Assembly (NCBI RefSeq): GCF_020166415.1 | Contig: NZ_JAIQXV010000004.1 | Span: forward strand, 1-64,000 | Reading direction: 5' to 3' | DNA from: Deinococcus multiflagellatus | GTDB taxonomy: Bacteria; Deinococcota; Deinococci; Deinococcales; Deinococcaceae | Length of the DNA stretch: 64,000 nt | In this document: piece by piece, positions 1 to 8,365 of the stretch | Position numbering within the stretch: position 1 is the stretch's first letter | How the letters are laid out: the number at the start of each line of letters is the position of its first letter | Position numbers and translations under genes: made by a program | Notes under the pieces: model-generated | Seen by the model: only the letters and a program-made list of their open reading frames with translations | Told to the model about the DNA's origin: nothing | The model's database searches: none

Positions 1-1
1 C

Positions 2-544
2 AACCGGGTCGCCAAACTGACCGTGGTGCCCCGGGGCCGCGCGGCGGGCTACATGATGCCGGACGCCGACGACCGCCTGCACGTCACCCGCCCGGCCCTG
101 GAGGACATGCTGGCGGTCGCCCTGGCGGGCCGCGCCGCCGAGGACGTGGTGTTCGGGGACGTGACCACGGGCGCGCAGAACGATTTTCAGCAGGCCACGT
201 CCCTGGCGCGGCGCATGGTCACCGAGTGGGGCATGAGTGCGCGCATTGGCAAGGTGGCGCTCGCCACCGACCAAGGCGATTACCTGGGCGGCGGCCCCCA
301 GCCCCTGCCCATGAGCGAGGCCACCGCCTTTGCCGTGGACGAGGAGGTGCGCGCCCTGCTGGACGCCGCTTACGCCCGCGCCGTGGCCCTGGTGCGCGAG
401 CACCTGCCCCGCGTGCACGAGATCGTGACGGTGCTGCTGGCCCGCGAAACCCTGAGCGGCGAGGAATTCACTGCGCTGTTGCAAGGCCATGCGCTGGAGC
501 CCCTGCCCCCTGCAACGCCGGCCCCCGCCAGCCTGCCGGGGTGA
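2..544 (+). CDS. ftsH: ATP-dependent zinc metalloprotease FtsH, C-terminal part (5' end outside window)
   Basis: Only the C-terminal part of the M41 peptidase domain is present; the reading frame is open from base 2. The stretch PRGRAAGYMMP and the motif TGAQNDFQQAT, which carries the aspartate that acts as third zinc ligand in FtsH, identify the family. FtsH is a membrane-bound AAA+ protease that degrades misfolded membrane proteins and some regulators. The AAA+ module and the HExxH helix lie upstream of the window, so membrane topology cannot be seen. The short Pro/Ala-rich tail is unremarkable. The gene ends at a strong hairpin shared with the converging mscS-like gene. Confidence 0.93.
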   Translation, partial: NRVAKLTVVPRGRAAGYMMPDADDRLHVTRPALEDMLAVALAGRAAEDVVFGDVTTGAQNDFQQATSLARRMVTEWGMSARIGKVALATDQGDYLGGGPQPLPMSEATAFAVDEEVRALLDAAYARAVALVREHLPRVHEIVTVLLARETLSGEEFTALLQGHALEPLPPATPAPASLPG

Positions 545-554
545 ACAACGGCAG

Positions 555-596
555 ACGAGCGCCGCGCTGTGTCATTTAGCACAGCGCGGCGCTCGT
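555..596. terminator. Convergent bidirectional terminator between ftsH and mscS-like gene
   Basis: A perfect 17-bp inverted repeat (555-571 with 580-596) around an 8-nt loop lies between two converging stop codons. No long T-run follows on either side, but stem length and position make a shared terminator the simplest reading. Confidence 0.8.
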
Positions 597-648
597 TCAA
601 CCTGGGCTTGAGTGACAGAAAGCTCCTCTTCCTCCCTCCGTCTCGCCT

Positions 649-1839
<1,191 letters not shown>

Positions 1840-1846
1840 GACGACC

Positions 1847-1852
1847 ACCTTA
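1847..1852 (-). promoter_or_regulatory. Candidate -10 box of leaderless mscS-like mRNA
   Basis: TAAGGT read on the minus strand, 7 nt before the ATG at 1839. No convincing -35 hexamer is seen. Confidence 0.4.
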
Positions 1853-1949
1853 GTGCGTGGCCCCTCGGTTTCATGAATGGAAATGAAAGGCGGCGCCGAG
1901 AGGTTATCCCCCTGGCGCTGCTGGCCCCCGCTGGCCTGGGCCGCTCAGC

Positions 1950-2981
1950 TCAGGCGGGGGTCACCTGCGCCATGGCCGCGTCCAGGCGGGCAATCAGGTC
2001 GGCCTCATGGGCGCGTTCGGCCCGCAGCAGGGCGTTTTTCACGGCGCGGGCATCGGCGCTGCCGTGGCCGATAAAGGCCAGGCCGCGCACGCCGATCAGC
2101 AGGCTGGCGCCGTAGGTGCTGGGGTCCATGCGCTCGGCCAGACCGCGCAGGGCCCCGCGCACCAGCAGGGCGCCCAGCTTGGCCTTTACGGTGCTCGTCA
2201 GGGCCTCGCGCACCCAGCCGAACAGCACCTTGGCTTCGCCCTCGGCCAGTTTTAGCACCACGTTGCCGGTAAAGCCGTCGGTCACCACGATGTCGGTGGT
2301 GTTCAGGAAGATGTCGCGGCCCTCCACGTTGCCGTGAAAGTGAATGCCCTGGCCGTGCAAGGCCTTCAGGAGCGCGTGCGCTTCGAGCACCAGCGCGCTG
2401 CCCTTGTGGTCTTCCTCGCCAATGGACAGCAGGCCCACCGTGGGCGCCTCGCGGCCCTCCACCACCCGCAGGTACACAGTGGCCAGTTGCGCCCACTGCG
2501 CGTAGTAACTGGCTTTCACGTCGGCGTTGGCGCCCACGTCCAGCAGGGTGGTAAAGCCGCCCCTGGCCGGCAAATGGGTGAGGATGGCGGGGCGCTCCAC
2601 GCCGCGCACCCGCCCCAGGGTCAGCAGCGCCGAGGCCATCGTGGCGCCGCTGTGCCCCATGCTGACCGCCGCGCAGGCCCGGCCTTCCTTGACCAGCCGG
2701 GTGGCCACGTTGATGCTGGCCCCGGTGCGGCGCCGCACATCGCTGGCGTGCTCGTCCATGCCGATCACGTCGCTCGCTTCCACAACCTCCAGCGGCAGGT
2801 TGGCGCTGCCAGCATGCTTGCCCAGCTCGGCGTGCAGTTTCACGCGGTCACCGACCAGCAGCACGCTCACCCCGGCGCGCGCCGCCTGCACCGCGCCCTC
2901 CACCAGCGGGGCGGGGCCGTGGTCGCCGCCCATCGCGTCCAGCGCCACCGGCAGGCGCGCGGCGTGCGGCTTAGCGGTCAT
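1950..2981 (-). CDS. plsX: Phosphate acyltransferase PlsX
   Basis: PlsX converts acyl-ACP to acyl-phosphate, feeding PlsY for the first acylation of glycerol-3-phosphate in phospholipid synthesis. The family signature VALDAMGGDHGP is at the N-terminus, and HSGATMA and IVVTDGFTGNVVLKL are conserved PlsX blocks. Length (343 residues) is normal. The ATG at 2981 is preferred over the GTG at 2990 because a GAGTGA Shine-Dalgarno-like stretch lies 5 nt before it. It overlaps the end of the upstream NYN-domain gene by 11 bp, so the two are probably co-translated. The usual neighbours fabD/acpP/rpmF are not here. Confidence 0.93.
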   Translation of the reverse strand: MTAKPHAARLPVALDAMGGDHGPAPLVEGAVQAARAGVSVLLVGDRVKLHAELGKHAGSANLPLEVVEASDVIGMDEHASDVRRRTGASINVATRLVKEGRACAAVSMGHSGATMASALLTLGRVRGVERPAILTHLPARGGFTTLLDVGANADVKASYYAQWAQLATVYLRVVEGREAPTVGLLSIGEEDHKGSALVLEAHALLKALHGQGIHFHGNVEGRDIFLNTTDIVVTDGFTGNVVLKLAEGEAKVLFGWVREALTSTVKAKLGALLVRGALRGLAERMDPSTYGASLLIGVRGLAFIGHGSADARAVKNALLRAERAHEADLIARLDAAMAQVTPA

Positions 2982-3549
2982 CGGGGTCACTCAGCGCCGC
3001 CGAGGCGTAAAAGGGACGGGGTTCGCCGCGCTGGGTGCTGGGCAGGCGGTAGCCGGGCCGCTCCACCTGCTCACGAATGTCCTTGAAATCCACGTACTGA
3101 TCGGCGGCGTTGCGCAGCTCGTAGCTGGTCATCTCGGCAATGCAGGCCACCACCACGCGCTTGCCCCGGGCGCGCAGGGCCTCCACCGGGCGCTCGAAAT
3201 CGCCGTCGCCGGTCAGCAGCACGGCCGTGTCGTAGCGGTCACTGGTCAGCAGCAGGTCCGTCACGATCTCAATATCCAGGCTGGCGCGGCGCGACACCTC
3301 GCCGCTTTCATCCGTCATTTCGCGCAGGGGGCGGGTGCGCACGGTGTAGCCCATGTAGGTCAGGGCGTCGGTGAAGCGCTTTTGCTTGTCGTCCATGGGC
3401 ACCGGCACGGCGGTGTAATAAAAGGCGTTGTGCAGCGTGCCCTGGGCGGCAAAGTAATCCAGAATCTTGCGGTGGTCGAAGTTCCAGCCCAGGCGTTTGG
3501 CGGCGGCGTACACGTTGGCGCCATCAATAAAAAGTGCAATACGTTCCAT
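2971..3549 (-). CDS. NYN-domain (LabA/DUF88-like) protein
   Basis: A 192-residue protein with the NYN (PIN-like) fold signature: LFIDGANVY at the start, a central conserved region with SLDIEIVTDLL, then LLTGDGDFERPVEALRARGKRVVV. The conserved acidic residues of these motifs (D of FIDGAN, D of LDIE, D of TGDGDF) are the presumed metal-binding site of this predicted ribonuclease family. The start at 3549 is chosen because AGGAG lies 10 nt before it but only 1 nt before the alternative ATG at 3558. It is coupled to plsX by overlap. No substrate is known. Confidence 0.85.
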   Translation of the reverse strand: MERIALFIDGANVYAAAKRLGWNFDHRKILDYFAAQGTLHNAFYYTAVPVPMDDKQKRFTDALTYMGYTVRTRPLREMTDESGEVSRRASLDIEIVTDLLLTSDRYDTAVLLTGDGDFERPVEALRARGKRVVVACIAEMTSYELRNAADQYVDFKDIREQVERPGYRLPSTQRGEPRPFYASAALSDPDDR

Positions 3550-3686
3550 TTGTTTCATTCTCCTGTGCAGCCGGGGCGCGGCTTTCCGGGCCCTCTGCAG
3601 CGAAGCCTGAGGCTCGCGGGCCCCAGGATACTTGATCGCCCCCTATAGGCTGGACCTCGCCCGTGAGCGGTGGGGCTGGAAACAGG

Positions 3687-4040
3687 TCAACCCGGGTCAG
3701 CCTGCCCAGGTTGAGGGTGGAAGGCCGGGCGCAGCGTGGGGTCGTGCAGCGCGGCCCACACCTCGGTTCGCAGCCGCTGCAGGTCCACCCCGGCGTAAGC
3801 GGCAGGCAGGGTGTCCAGATACCGCTCGGCCTTGTAAAAGTTGCGGTGCGCCGTGCTGCCGTGGTGCCAGCGCTTGTGCAGGGCAGCGGCCAGCAGGATC
3901 AGGGCCTGAAGGAAGGCGCGGTCCGGGCCCCGGGCCAGCAGCCACGGCGCTTCCCAGGCTTCGTGGGCCTCCCACCAGTGCCCGGCGGCGAAGAGGGCCG
4001 CGCCCCGCTCCAGGGCCGCGCGAAATGGGGGGTCCGACAT
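3687..4040 (-). CDS. DUF309 family protein
   Basis: A 117-residue all-helical protein with the DUF309 hallmark GHWWEAHEAWE near residues 18-28 and a following HHGSTAHRNFYKAERYLD segment. The family is widespread and of unknown function. The frame stays open upstream, but the ATG at 4040 is chosen because it precedes the conserved domain by the usual distance and a TACGCT -10-like box sits 7 nt before it, consistent with a leaderless mRNA. Divergent from trxA. Confidence 0.82.
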   Translation of the reverse strand: MSDPPFRAALERGAALFAAGHWWEAHEAWEAPWLLARGPDRAFLQALILLAAALHKRWHHGSTAHRNFYKAERYLDTLPAAYAGVDLQRLRTEVWAALHDPTLRPAFHPQPGQADPG

Positions 4041-4047
4041 GGCCGGT

Positions 4048-4053
4048 AGCGTA
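4048..4053 (-). promoter_or_regulatory. Candidate -10 box of leaderless DUF309 mRNA
   Basis: TACGCT on the minus strand ends 7 nt before the ATG at 4040. Confidence 0.4.
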
Positions 4054-4159
4054 CCCTGGCCTTGGGCCCTGCGCGCAATTGAGCGCCAGGTCACAGCGGT
4101 TAAACGAGAGGTGAGCGGTCTGTCCATGCGCGGCATATCCGGTGCCCAGGAGGCAGGCG

Positions 4160-4165
4160 TATAGT
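4160..4165 (+). promoter_or_regulatory. -10 box of leaderless trxA mRNA
   Basis: TATAGT, followed by 6 nt and then the ATG of trxA. It decides the start at 4172 against an in-frame ATG at 4142 that would lie upstream of the promoter. Confidence 0.6.
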
Positions 4166-4171
4166 CGGAGC

Positions 4172-4504
4172 ATGAAGCCTGTGGAACTCACGGACAGCAC
4201 CTTTAAGGACGAAATCGGTCAGGGCCTGACCCTGGTGGACTTCTGGGCGCCCTGGTGTGGCCCCTGCCGCATCATTGCGCCGGTGATCGAGGAACTGGCC
4301 AGCCAGTACGAGGGCCGCGTGAAGATCGCCAAACTGAACGTGGACGAAAACCCCGTCACCCAGGGCCAGTACCGCGTGATGAGCATCCCCACCCTGATCC
4401 TGTTTAAAGACGGCCAGCCGGTCGAAGGCGTGGTGGGCGCCCAGCCCAAGCGCGCGTTTGAAGCCCTGCTGGACAAGCACAGCGCCGAGATCGCCAGCGC
4501 CTAA
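4172..4504 (+). CDS. trxA: Thioredoxin
   Basis: Classical cytoplasmic thioredoxin of 110 residues with the redox site WAPWCGPCR, the cis-proline segment MSIPTLILFKDG, and normal length. It reduces disulfides in ribonucleotide reductase, peroxiredoxins and other targets, recharged by thioredoxin reductase (not in this window). Single-gene unit: its own -10 box directly upstream and a 19-bp perfect terminator hairpin directly downstream. Confidence 0.96.
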   Translation: MKPVELTDSTFKDEIGQGLTLVDFWAPWCGPCRIIAPVIEELASQYEGRVKIAKLNVDENPVTQGQYRVMSIPTLILFKDGQPVEGVVGAQPKRAFEALLDKHSAEIASA

Positions 4505-4508
4505 GCCG

Positions 4509-4554
4509 CACAGAAAGCCGCCCCCGCCGTACGGTGCGGGGGCGGCTTTCTGTG
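4509..4554. terminator. Terminator between trxA and RBBP9-like gene
   Basis: Perfect 19-bp inverted repeat (4509-4527 with 4536-4554) with an 8-nt loop, located between converging genes; it can serve both directions. Confidence 0.85.
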
Positions 4555-4570
4555 GCCTGGGGCGGTTGGT

Positions 4571-5143
4571 TCAGAAGCGCACGACTTCAGGAGGGGTCCA
4601 GGCGTGCAGGGCCTCGGACAGCAGCACCTCGCCCTCGGGCCAGTCGCCGTGGCCGCTGGCCACGTTGATGTGCCCCGCCTCGCCTGCCGAGACCAGTTCG
4701 GCGCCCCAGGCCGCCGCCAGCTCCTCGGCACGCGCGAAGGTGGTGTAGGGGTCGTTCTCGCTGGCGACCACCAGCGCCGGGAAGGGCAGCTCGGTCAGGG
4801 GCAGTGGGGCCAGGGCGCGCACCGCCGGGTACAGGGCTGCGGTCTGGGGCGCCTCGGCATCGGTGGGGCCCACCAGCAGGGCGCCGCGTACCCGCCCATG
4901 CCCCCCGGTTTGCGCGGCCCAGTGCACGATGGTCAGCACCCCACACGAATGGCCCACCAGAATCAGCTCGCCCGGCGTGGCCTCAATGGTCTCCTGCAGC
5001 CGCGCGGCCCAGGCCCCGGGGGTGGGCTGGTCCGGGTCGTCCTGGCGCACGCGGGCGGCGCCGAACTTGTGCTGCCAGCGGGTCTGCCAGTGGTCGGGGC
5101 CGCTGTCGCCCAGGCCGGGCACGATCACGAGGGTGGGGGTCAT
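4571..5143 (-). CDS. RBBP9/YdeN-like alpha/beta hydrolase
   Basis: About 190 residues with the RBBP9/YdeN signature: LVIVPGLGDSGPDHWQ at the N-terminus, nucleophile elbow LVGHSCGV, an acidic residue in ASENDPYT, and catalytic histidine in GEAGHINVASG. The family comprises small serine hydrolases of uncertain substrate. Start at ATG 5143 rather than TTG 5152, since a TACCTT -10-like box lies 7 nt upstream of the ATG. Apparently a single-gene transcript. Confidence 0.87.
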   Translation of the reverse strand: MTPTLVIVPGLGDSGPDHWQTRWQHKFGAARVRQDDPDQPTPGAWAARLQETIEATPGELILVGHSCGVLTIVHWAAQTGGHGRVRGALLVGPTDAEAPQTAALYPAVRALAPLPLTELPFPALVVASENDPYTTFARAEELAAAWGAELVSAGEAGHINVASGHGDWPEGEVLLSEALHAWTPPEVVRF

Positions 5144-5150
5144 GCCTGTC

Positions 5151-5156
5151 AAGGTA
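5151..5156 (-). promoter_or_regulatory. Candidate -10 box of leaderless hydrolase mRNA
   Basis: TACCTT on the minus strand, 7 nt before the ATG at 5143. Confidence 0.4.
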
Positions 5157-5448
5157 CGGCCTGCGGGTCAGGCGGAAGGCCAGGAGGTGCAGACGGGCGC
5201 TGCGCCTGAGAGCGACTGCCACTTCCTTCCTACAGTCAAAAGGCGGCCCCCATTCCGTAGGCGCCGCTGTCCTTCTCGGCCACCTACTCCGTTCGCCTTG
5301 CAGACGTTGAAGGGAAAACCCGGGGCGACTCTGGGTTCCGCTTTGAAAGGGAAAACCCAAGGCGTTTCGTCTCCCTCGGACCAACAAGGGCGTACGCGGC
5401 ACTCGGTGTTACCTACCGAACGGACCTCCCCTTTAGCCCACGAAAGAA
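5157..5448. other. Gene-free stretch with an imperfect direct repeat
   Basis: No convincing gene. Two imperfect copies of a GAAGGGAAAACCC-like stretch lie near 5310-5323 and 5343-5357, with another GGTT-rich block between. The open minus-strand frame here has no start or coding character that would support a gene. It may be a remnant of a dispersed repeat, but no second copy is seen in the window. Confidence 0.3.
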
Positions 5449-5470
5449 GCAGAGCCCGTCAAGACTCTGC
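5449..5470 (-). terminator. Terminator of the HMA-like/YlxP-like operon
   Basis: GCAGAG (5449-5454) pairs with CTCTGC (5465-5470); on the minus strand the hairpin is followed by TTCTTTC. It lies just beyond the stop at 5487. Confidence 0.6.
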
Positions 5471-5486
5471 CTGCTGTTCCTGCGCC

Positions 5487-5825
<339 letters not shown>

Positions 5826-5831
5826 GGGGCC

Positions 5832-6047
5832 TTAGAGCATGCCGGCCAGGAACCCCTGACGGCGCACGGCGCGCACAAGGTCCATGACGGTCAGCTGCGA
5901 GGGGTCGTAGTGCACTTCAATCTGGCCTTCGTCCGGCGTGGCCTTGACCACCCCAGGCAGGGCAGCCAGGGCTTCGGAAACGGTGGTGCCGGCTTCGCGG
6001 CTCATGCCGCGCACGCCCAGCAGTACGCGGGTGGCTTTGTTCGTCAT
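5832..6047 (-). CDS. HMA-fold protein lacking the metal-binding cysteines
   Basis: A 71-residue protein with the size and pattern of a heavy-metal-associated (ferredoxin-like) domain: VLLGVRGM, a helix [13 protein letters not shown], a strand [10 protein letters not shown], and a last helix [11 protein letters not shown]. The position of the usual GMxCxxC motif reads GMSREAG, so both cysteines are absent and copper-chaperone activity is unlikely. Fold by inference from the pattern. The mRNA is probably leaderless (TATACT 7 nt before ATG). Operon with the YlxP-like gene. Confidence 0.75.
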   Translation of the reverse strand: MTNKATRVLLGVRGMSREAGTTVSEALAALPGVVKATPDEGQIEVHYDPSQLTVMDLVRAVRRQGFLAGML

Positions 6048-6054
6048 GCCGCCC

Positions 6055-6060
6055 AGTATA
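6055..6060 (-). promoter_or_regulatory. -10 box of leaderless HMA-like/YlxP-like operon
   Basis: TATACT on the minus strand, 7 nt before the ATG at 6047; no clear -35. Confidence 0.55.
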
Positions 6061-6225
6061 CCGGCGCGAGGTCTGGGCCCAGATGCCCGAATGGGGGCAG
6101 TGCGCGAAGAGGCCGGTTGACCAAATGCCTAAGCGAGCCGGAGCCGCGCTAAGGAAACGGGGCGCCGGGTAGGGTCCATCCCCCACGCCCGCATGAAGCC
6201 GCTGTCCCTGCTCGCCACCGCCTGC

Positions 6226-6714
6226 TCAGTCTTGTGGAGCCAACCGCTCACCGGGGGCGGTCTTGGCGCGGGTGCCCAGGTGGCAGACCGCGTACTGCCC
6301 GGTCACCACCGCTTCCTCCTGCGCCGCCGCCCCGACCAGTGCCGGGGGCAGGGGAAAATGCACCTCGTAGACGGCGGTGTCGTAGGCGCTCTTGACCACG
6401 GCGTGCAGCAGTCCGCTGGCCACCTCGGGGCCCGCCCCGGGGTTCAGGCTGAGGGTACGCACCAGCACAATGGGGCGGTCCCCCTGCCACACCGACTGCG
6501 CAAAAACAAAGCCGTGCAGGTCGCCCCCCAGTTCGGCCACGAAGGAATGTTCGCTGCGCTCGTAGAACTTCAGGGCGGCGAGGCTGGTGTGAAGGCGGCC
6601 ATCGCGTTCGCGCTCGGGCAGGGTGTCGAAGGCGGGGTCGGCGCCGCGCTGCGCGTTCAGGTCCAGGGCCTGCAGGGCCTCGTAATCGTGCTCGGTGAAG
6701 GTGCGGTAACGCAT
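6226..6714 (-). CDS. DUF1999-like (GNAT-fold) protein
   Basis: A 162-residue protein starting MRYRTFTEHDYEALQ with the general layout of an N-acyltransferase: N-terminal strand-helix, a central FVAELGGDLHGFVFAQSVW, and a strand plus helix at VLVRTLSLNP. It resembles DUF1999, a GNAT-like family known mainly from Deinococcus/Thermus. No clear acetyl-CoA loop (Q/RxxGxG/A) is seen, so enzyme activity is uncertain. The rbsK stop is 10 nt upstream of its start, so it probably ends the deaminase-rbsK transcript. Confidence 0.65.
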   Translation of the reverse strand: MRYRTFTEHDYEALQALDLNAQRGADPAFDTLPERERDGRLHTSLAALKFYERSEHSFVAELGGDLHGFVFAQSVWQGDRPIVLVRTLSLNPGAGPEVASGLLHAVVKSAYDTAVYEVHFPLPPALVGAAAQEEAVVTGQYAVCHLGTRAKTAPGERLAPQD

Positions 6715-6723
6715 GGGCCCAGG

Positions 6724-7638
6724 CTAGGGCATGGGGGCGGTGGGGCGCGTGGCGGCCCCGGCCGCTTCAACCTCGGGCCACAGGGGCATGGCGGCCTGGG
6801 CGCCGCGCCGGGTGCAGGCCAGGGCCGCCGCTACGCCTGCCCAGTGCAGGGCGTGGGGCAAAGGATCACCCGACTGCAGGCGGGCGGCCAGCACCCCGCA
6901 GAAGGTGTCGCCCGCCCCGGTGGTGTCGGTCACGGCCACCGGGTGCGCGGGCAGGACGTGGGTCGCTCCGGCGGTCACGGTCACGCTGCCCCGGGCGCCC
7001 AGGGTCACCGTTACGGCTTCCGGGCCCCGGGCCAGCAGGGCGCGGGCCTGCACGCCGACCTCGCCTTCACCGCCCGCCAGGGCCGACAGTTCGTGCTCGT
7101 TGACGATCAGGTGATGGGTGGCCGCCAGCAGTTCGGGCGCCGTGTCCCGGCTGGGGGCCGCATTCAGCAGCACCCGCAGGCCTGCCGTCCGGGCGCGCTG
7201 GGCCGCCGACAGCGTCACAGCCGGGGGCAACTCTTGTTGCAGCAGCAGGTGGCTGTAAGGCCTCAGGTCGCTGGGCAGGTGGGCCGCTTCCAGCCCCGCA
7301 TTGGCGCCACTGGCCACTGTGATGGCATTTTCACCGCCCGAGGCCACCGTGATGAGGGCCACCCCAGTGGCGCCAGGGACCGCGCGCACACCCTCCAGAT
7401 TCACGCCCGCCGCCTGCAGCAGGTGCAGGGCCTGTGCGGCAAAAGCGTCCTGGCCCACCGCCCCCACCAGTGAGACTGACGCCCCAGCCCGCGCTGCCGC
7501 CAGCGCCTGATTGGCGCCCTTGCCGCCCGGGGACACCTGCAACTCGCCGCCCAGCACCGTTTCGCCGGGTGCGGGAATGCGCGGGGCGGCCACCGTCAGG
7601 TCCACGTTCAGGCTGCCCACCACCAGCACGCCCGGCAC
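6724..7638 (-). CDS. rbsK: Ribokinase (PfkB family)
   Basis: A 304-residue carbohydrate kinase with the PfkB signatures VVGSLNVDL, VSPGGKGANQALAAARAG and the anion-hole/catalytic motif DTTGAGDTFCG; NEHE is in the usual place. These point to ribokinase (ribose to ribose-5-phosphate). The start is GTG 7638, only 2 nt after the TGA of the upstream deaminase, so the genes are translationally coupled; the frame runs open further upstream but there it is the deaminase shadow. No ribose transporter is adjacent, so another pentose or nucleoside-derived sugar is possible. Confidence 0.88.
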   Translation of the reverse strand: MPGVLVVGSLNVDLTVAAPRIPAPGETVLGGELQVSPGGKGANQALAAARAGASVSLVGAVGQDAFAAQALHLLQAAGVNLEGVRAVPGATGVALITVASGGENAITVASGANAGLEAAHLPSDLRPYSHLLLQQELPPAVTLSAAQRARTAGLRVLLNAAPSRDTAPELLAATHHLIVNEHELSALAGGEGEVGVQARALLARGPEAVTVTLGARGSVTVTAGATHVLPAHPVAVTDTTGAGDTFCGVLAARLQSGDPLPHALHWAGVAAALACTRRGAQAAMPLWPEVEAAGAATRPTAPMP

Positions 7639-7640
7639 GC

Positions 7641-8180
7641 TCAGAGCCCCTGGGTTTCTTCGGGGTAGCGCGCCTGCCACAGCGCCCAGCCTTCTTCTGG
7701 AAAGGCGCGCTTGGCTTCGGGGGCAAACAGCAGGGCGCCCTCGCGTTCCAGCGCGGGGTCGGGGGTGGGCACCACCTGGGTCTGCTGCATGGCGGGGTGG
7801 TCTTCCCAGCGCAGCAGGCGCCCAGAGCCGCCCCAGGGATCGGCGGTGGCCCACACCACGCGCCCCACGCCCAGCAGCGCGCTGGCGCCGCCGCACATCA
7901 GGCAGGGCTCCAGGCTGCTGTACAGGGTCAGGGTCTCGGGGTCTTCCAGCTTGCCCACCTGAAAAAACACGTCCATCTCGGCGTGGGCCACGCTGGCGCC
8001 GCCCACATGGTCGGCGGTTTGCGCCTGCCCCACGCGGTTGTGGCCGCGCGCCAGCACCTCGCCCTGGGCACTGACCAGCAGGGCCCCCACGGGCGCGCTG
8101 CCCGCCGCCTGCCCCTGACGGGCCAGCGCCAGCGCTTCTTTCAGGTACGCAACATGATCCAGCTGTGGCAATTCAGGCAT
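7641..8180 (-). CDS. Nucleoside deaminase (CMP/dCMP deaminase fold)
   Basis: A 179-residue zinc deaminase with the zinc/active-site motifs HAEMD and PCLMCGGA and N-terminal substrate-pocket segment SAPVGALLV. The family includes guanine deaminases and tRNA adenosine deaminases. The longer C-terminal part (after about residue 115) does not look like TadA, so a free nucleoside or base substrate is more likely. Coupling to ribokinase suggests nucleoside salvage (inference). It diverges from the acyl-CoA ligase gene. Confidence 0.82.
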   Translation of the reverse strand: MPELPQLDHVAYLKEALALARQGQAAGSAPVGALLVSAQGEVLARGHNRVGQAQTADHVGGASVAHAEMDVFFQVGKLEDPETLTLYSSLEPCLMCGGASALLGVGRVVWATADPWGGSGRLLRWEDHPAMQQTQVVPTPDPALEREGALLFAPEAKRAFPEEGWALWQARYPEETQGL

Positions 8181-8238
8181 GGCCCCAGTGTGCCAGCCGC
8201 GCCCCCCCTTCCCCCAGCCGGGGCATAGGGTGAAATTC

Positions 8239-8266
8239 TTGAACCTTGCCCGGTTTAGCTTATACT
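8239..8266 (+). promoter_or_regulatory. Promoter of the acyl-CoA ligase gene, with flanking TTGAAC/GTTCAA half-sites
   Basis: TTGAAC (8239-8244), 16-nt spacer, TATACT (8261-8266). An inverted GTTCAA at 8269-8274 mirrors the -35 hexamer, so an operator made of TTGAAC/GTTCAA half-sites may overlap the promoter. Confidence 0.7.
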
Positions 8267-8365
8267 GAGTTCAATTTCAGTTTCGGCTCATCCGCCCACT
8301 GGCCGCAGCGCCCCGGTGCCCTTCCCGCCGCCCCGGGCCTCTCCCCTTCTCCACAGGAGCGCCCC

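Noticed and set aside
5308..5357. Duplicated GGGAAAACCC stretch as a regulator binding site
   Set aside because: The two copies are not placed at a promoter and are imperfect; no gene start lies downstream on either strand within a useful distance.
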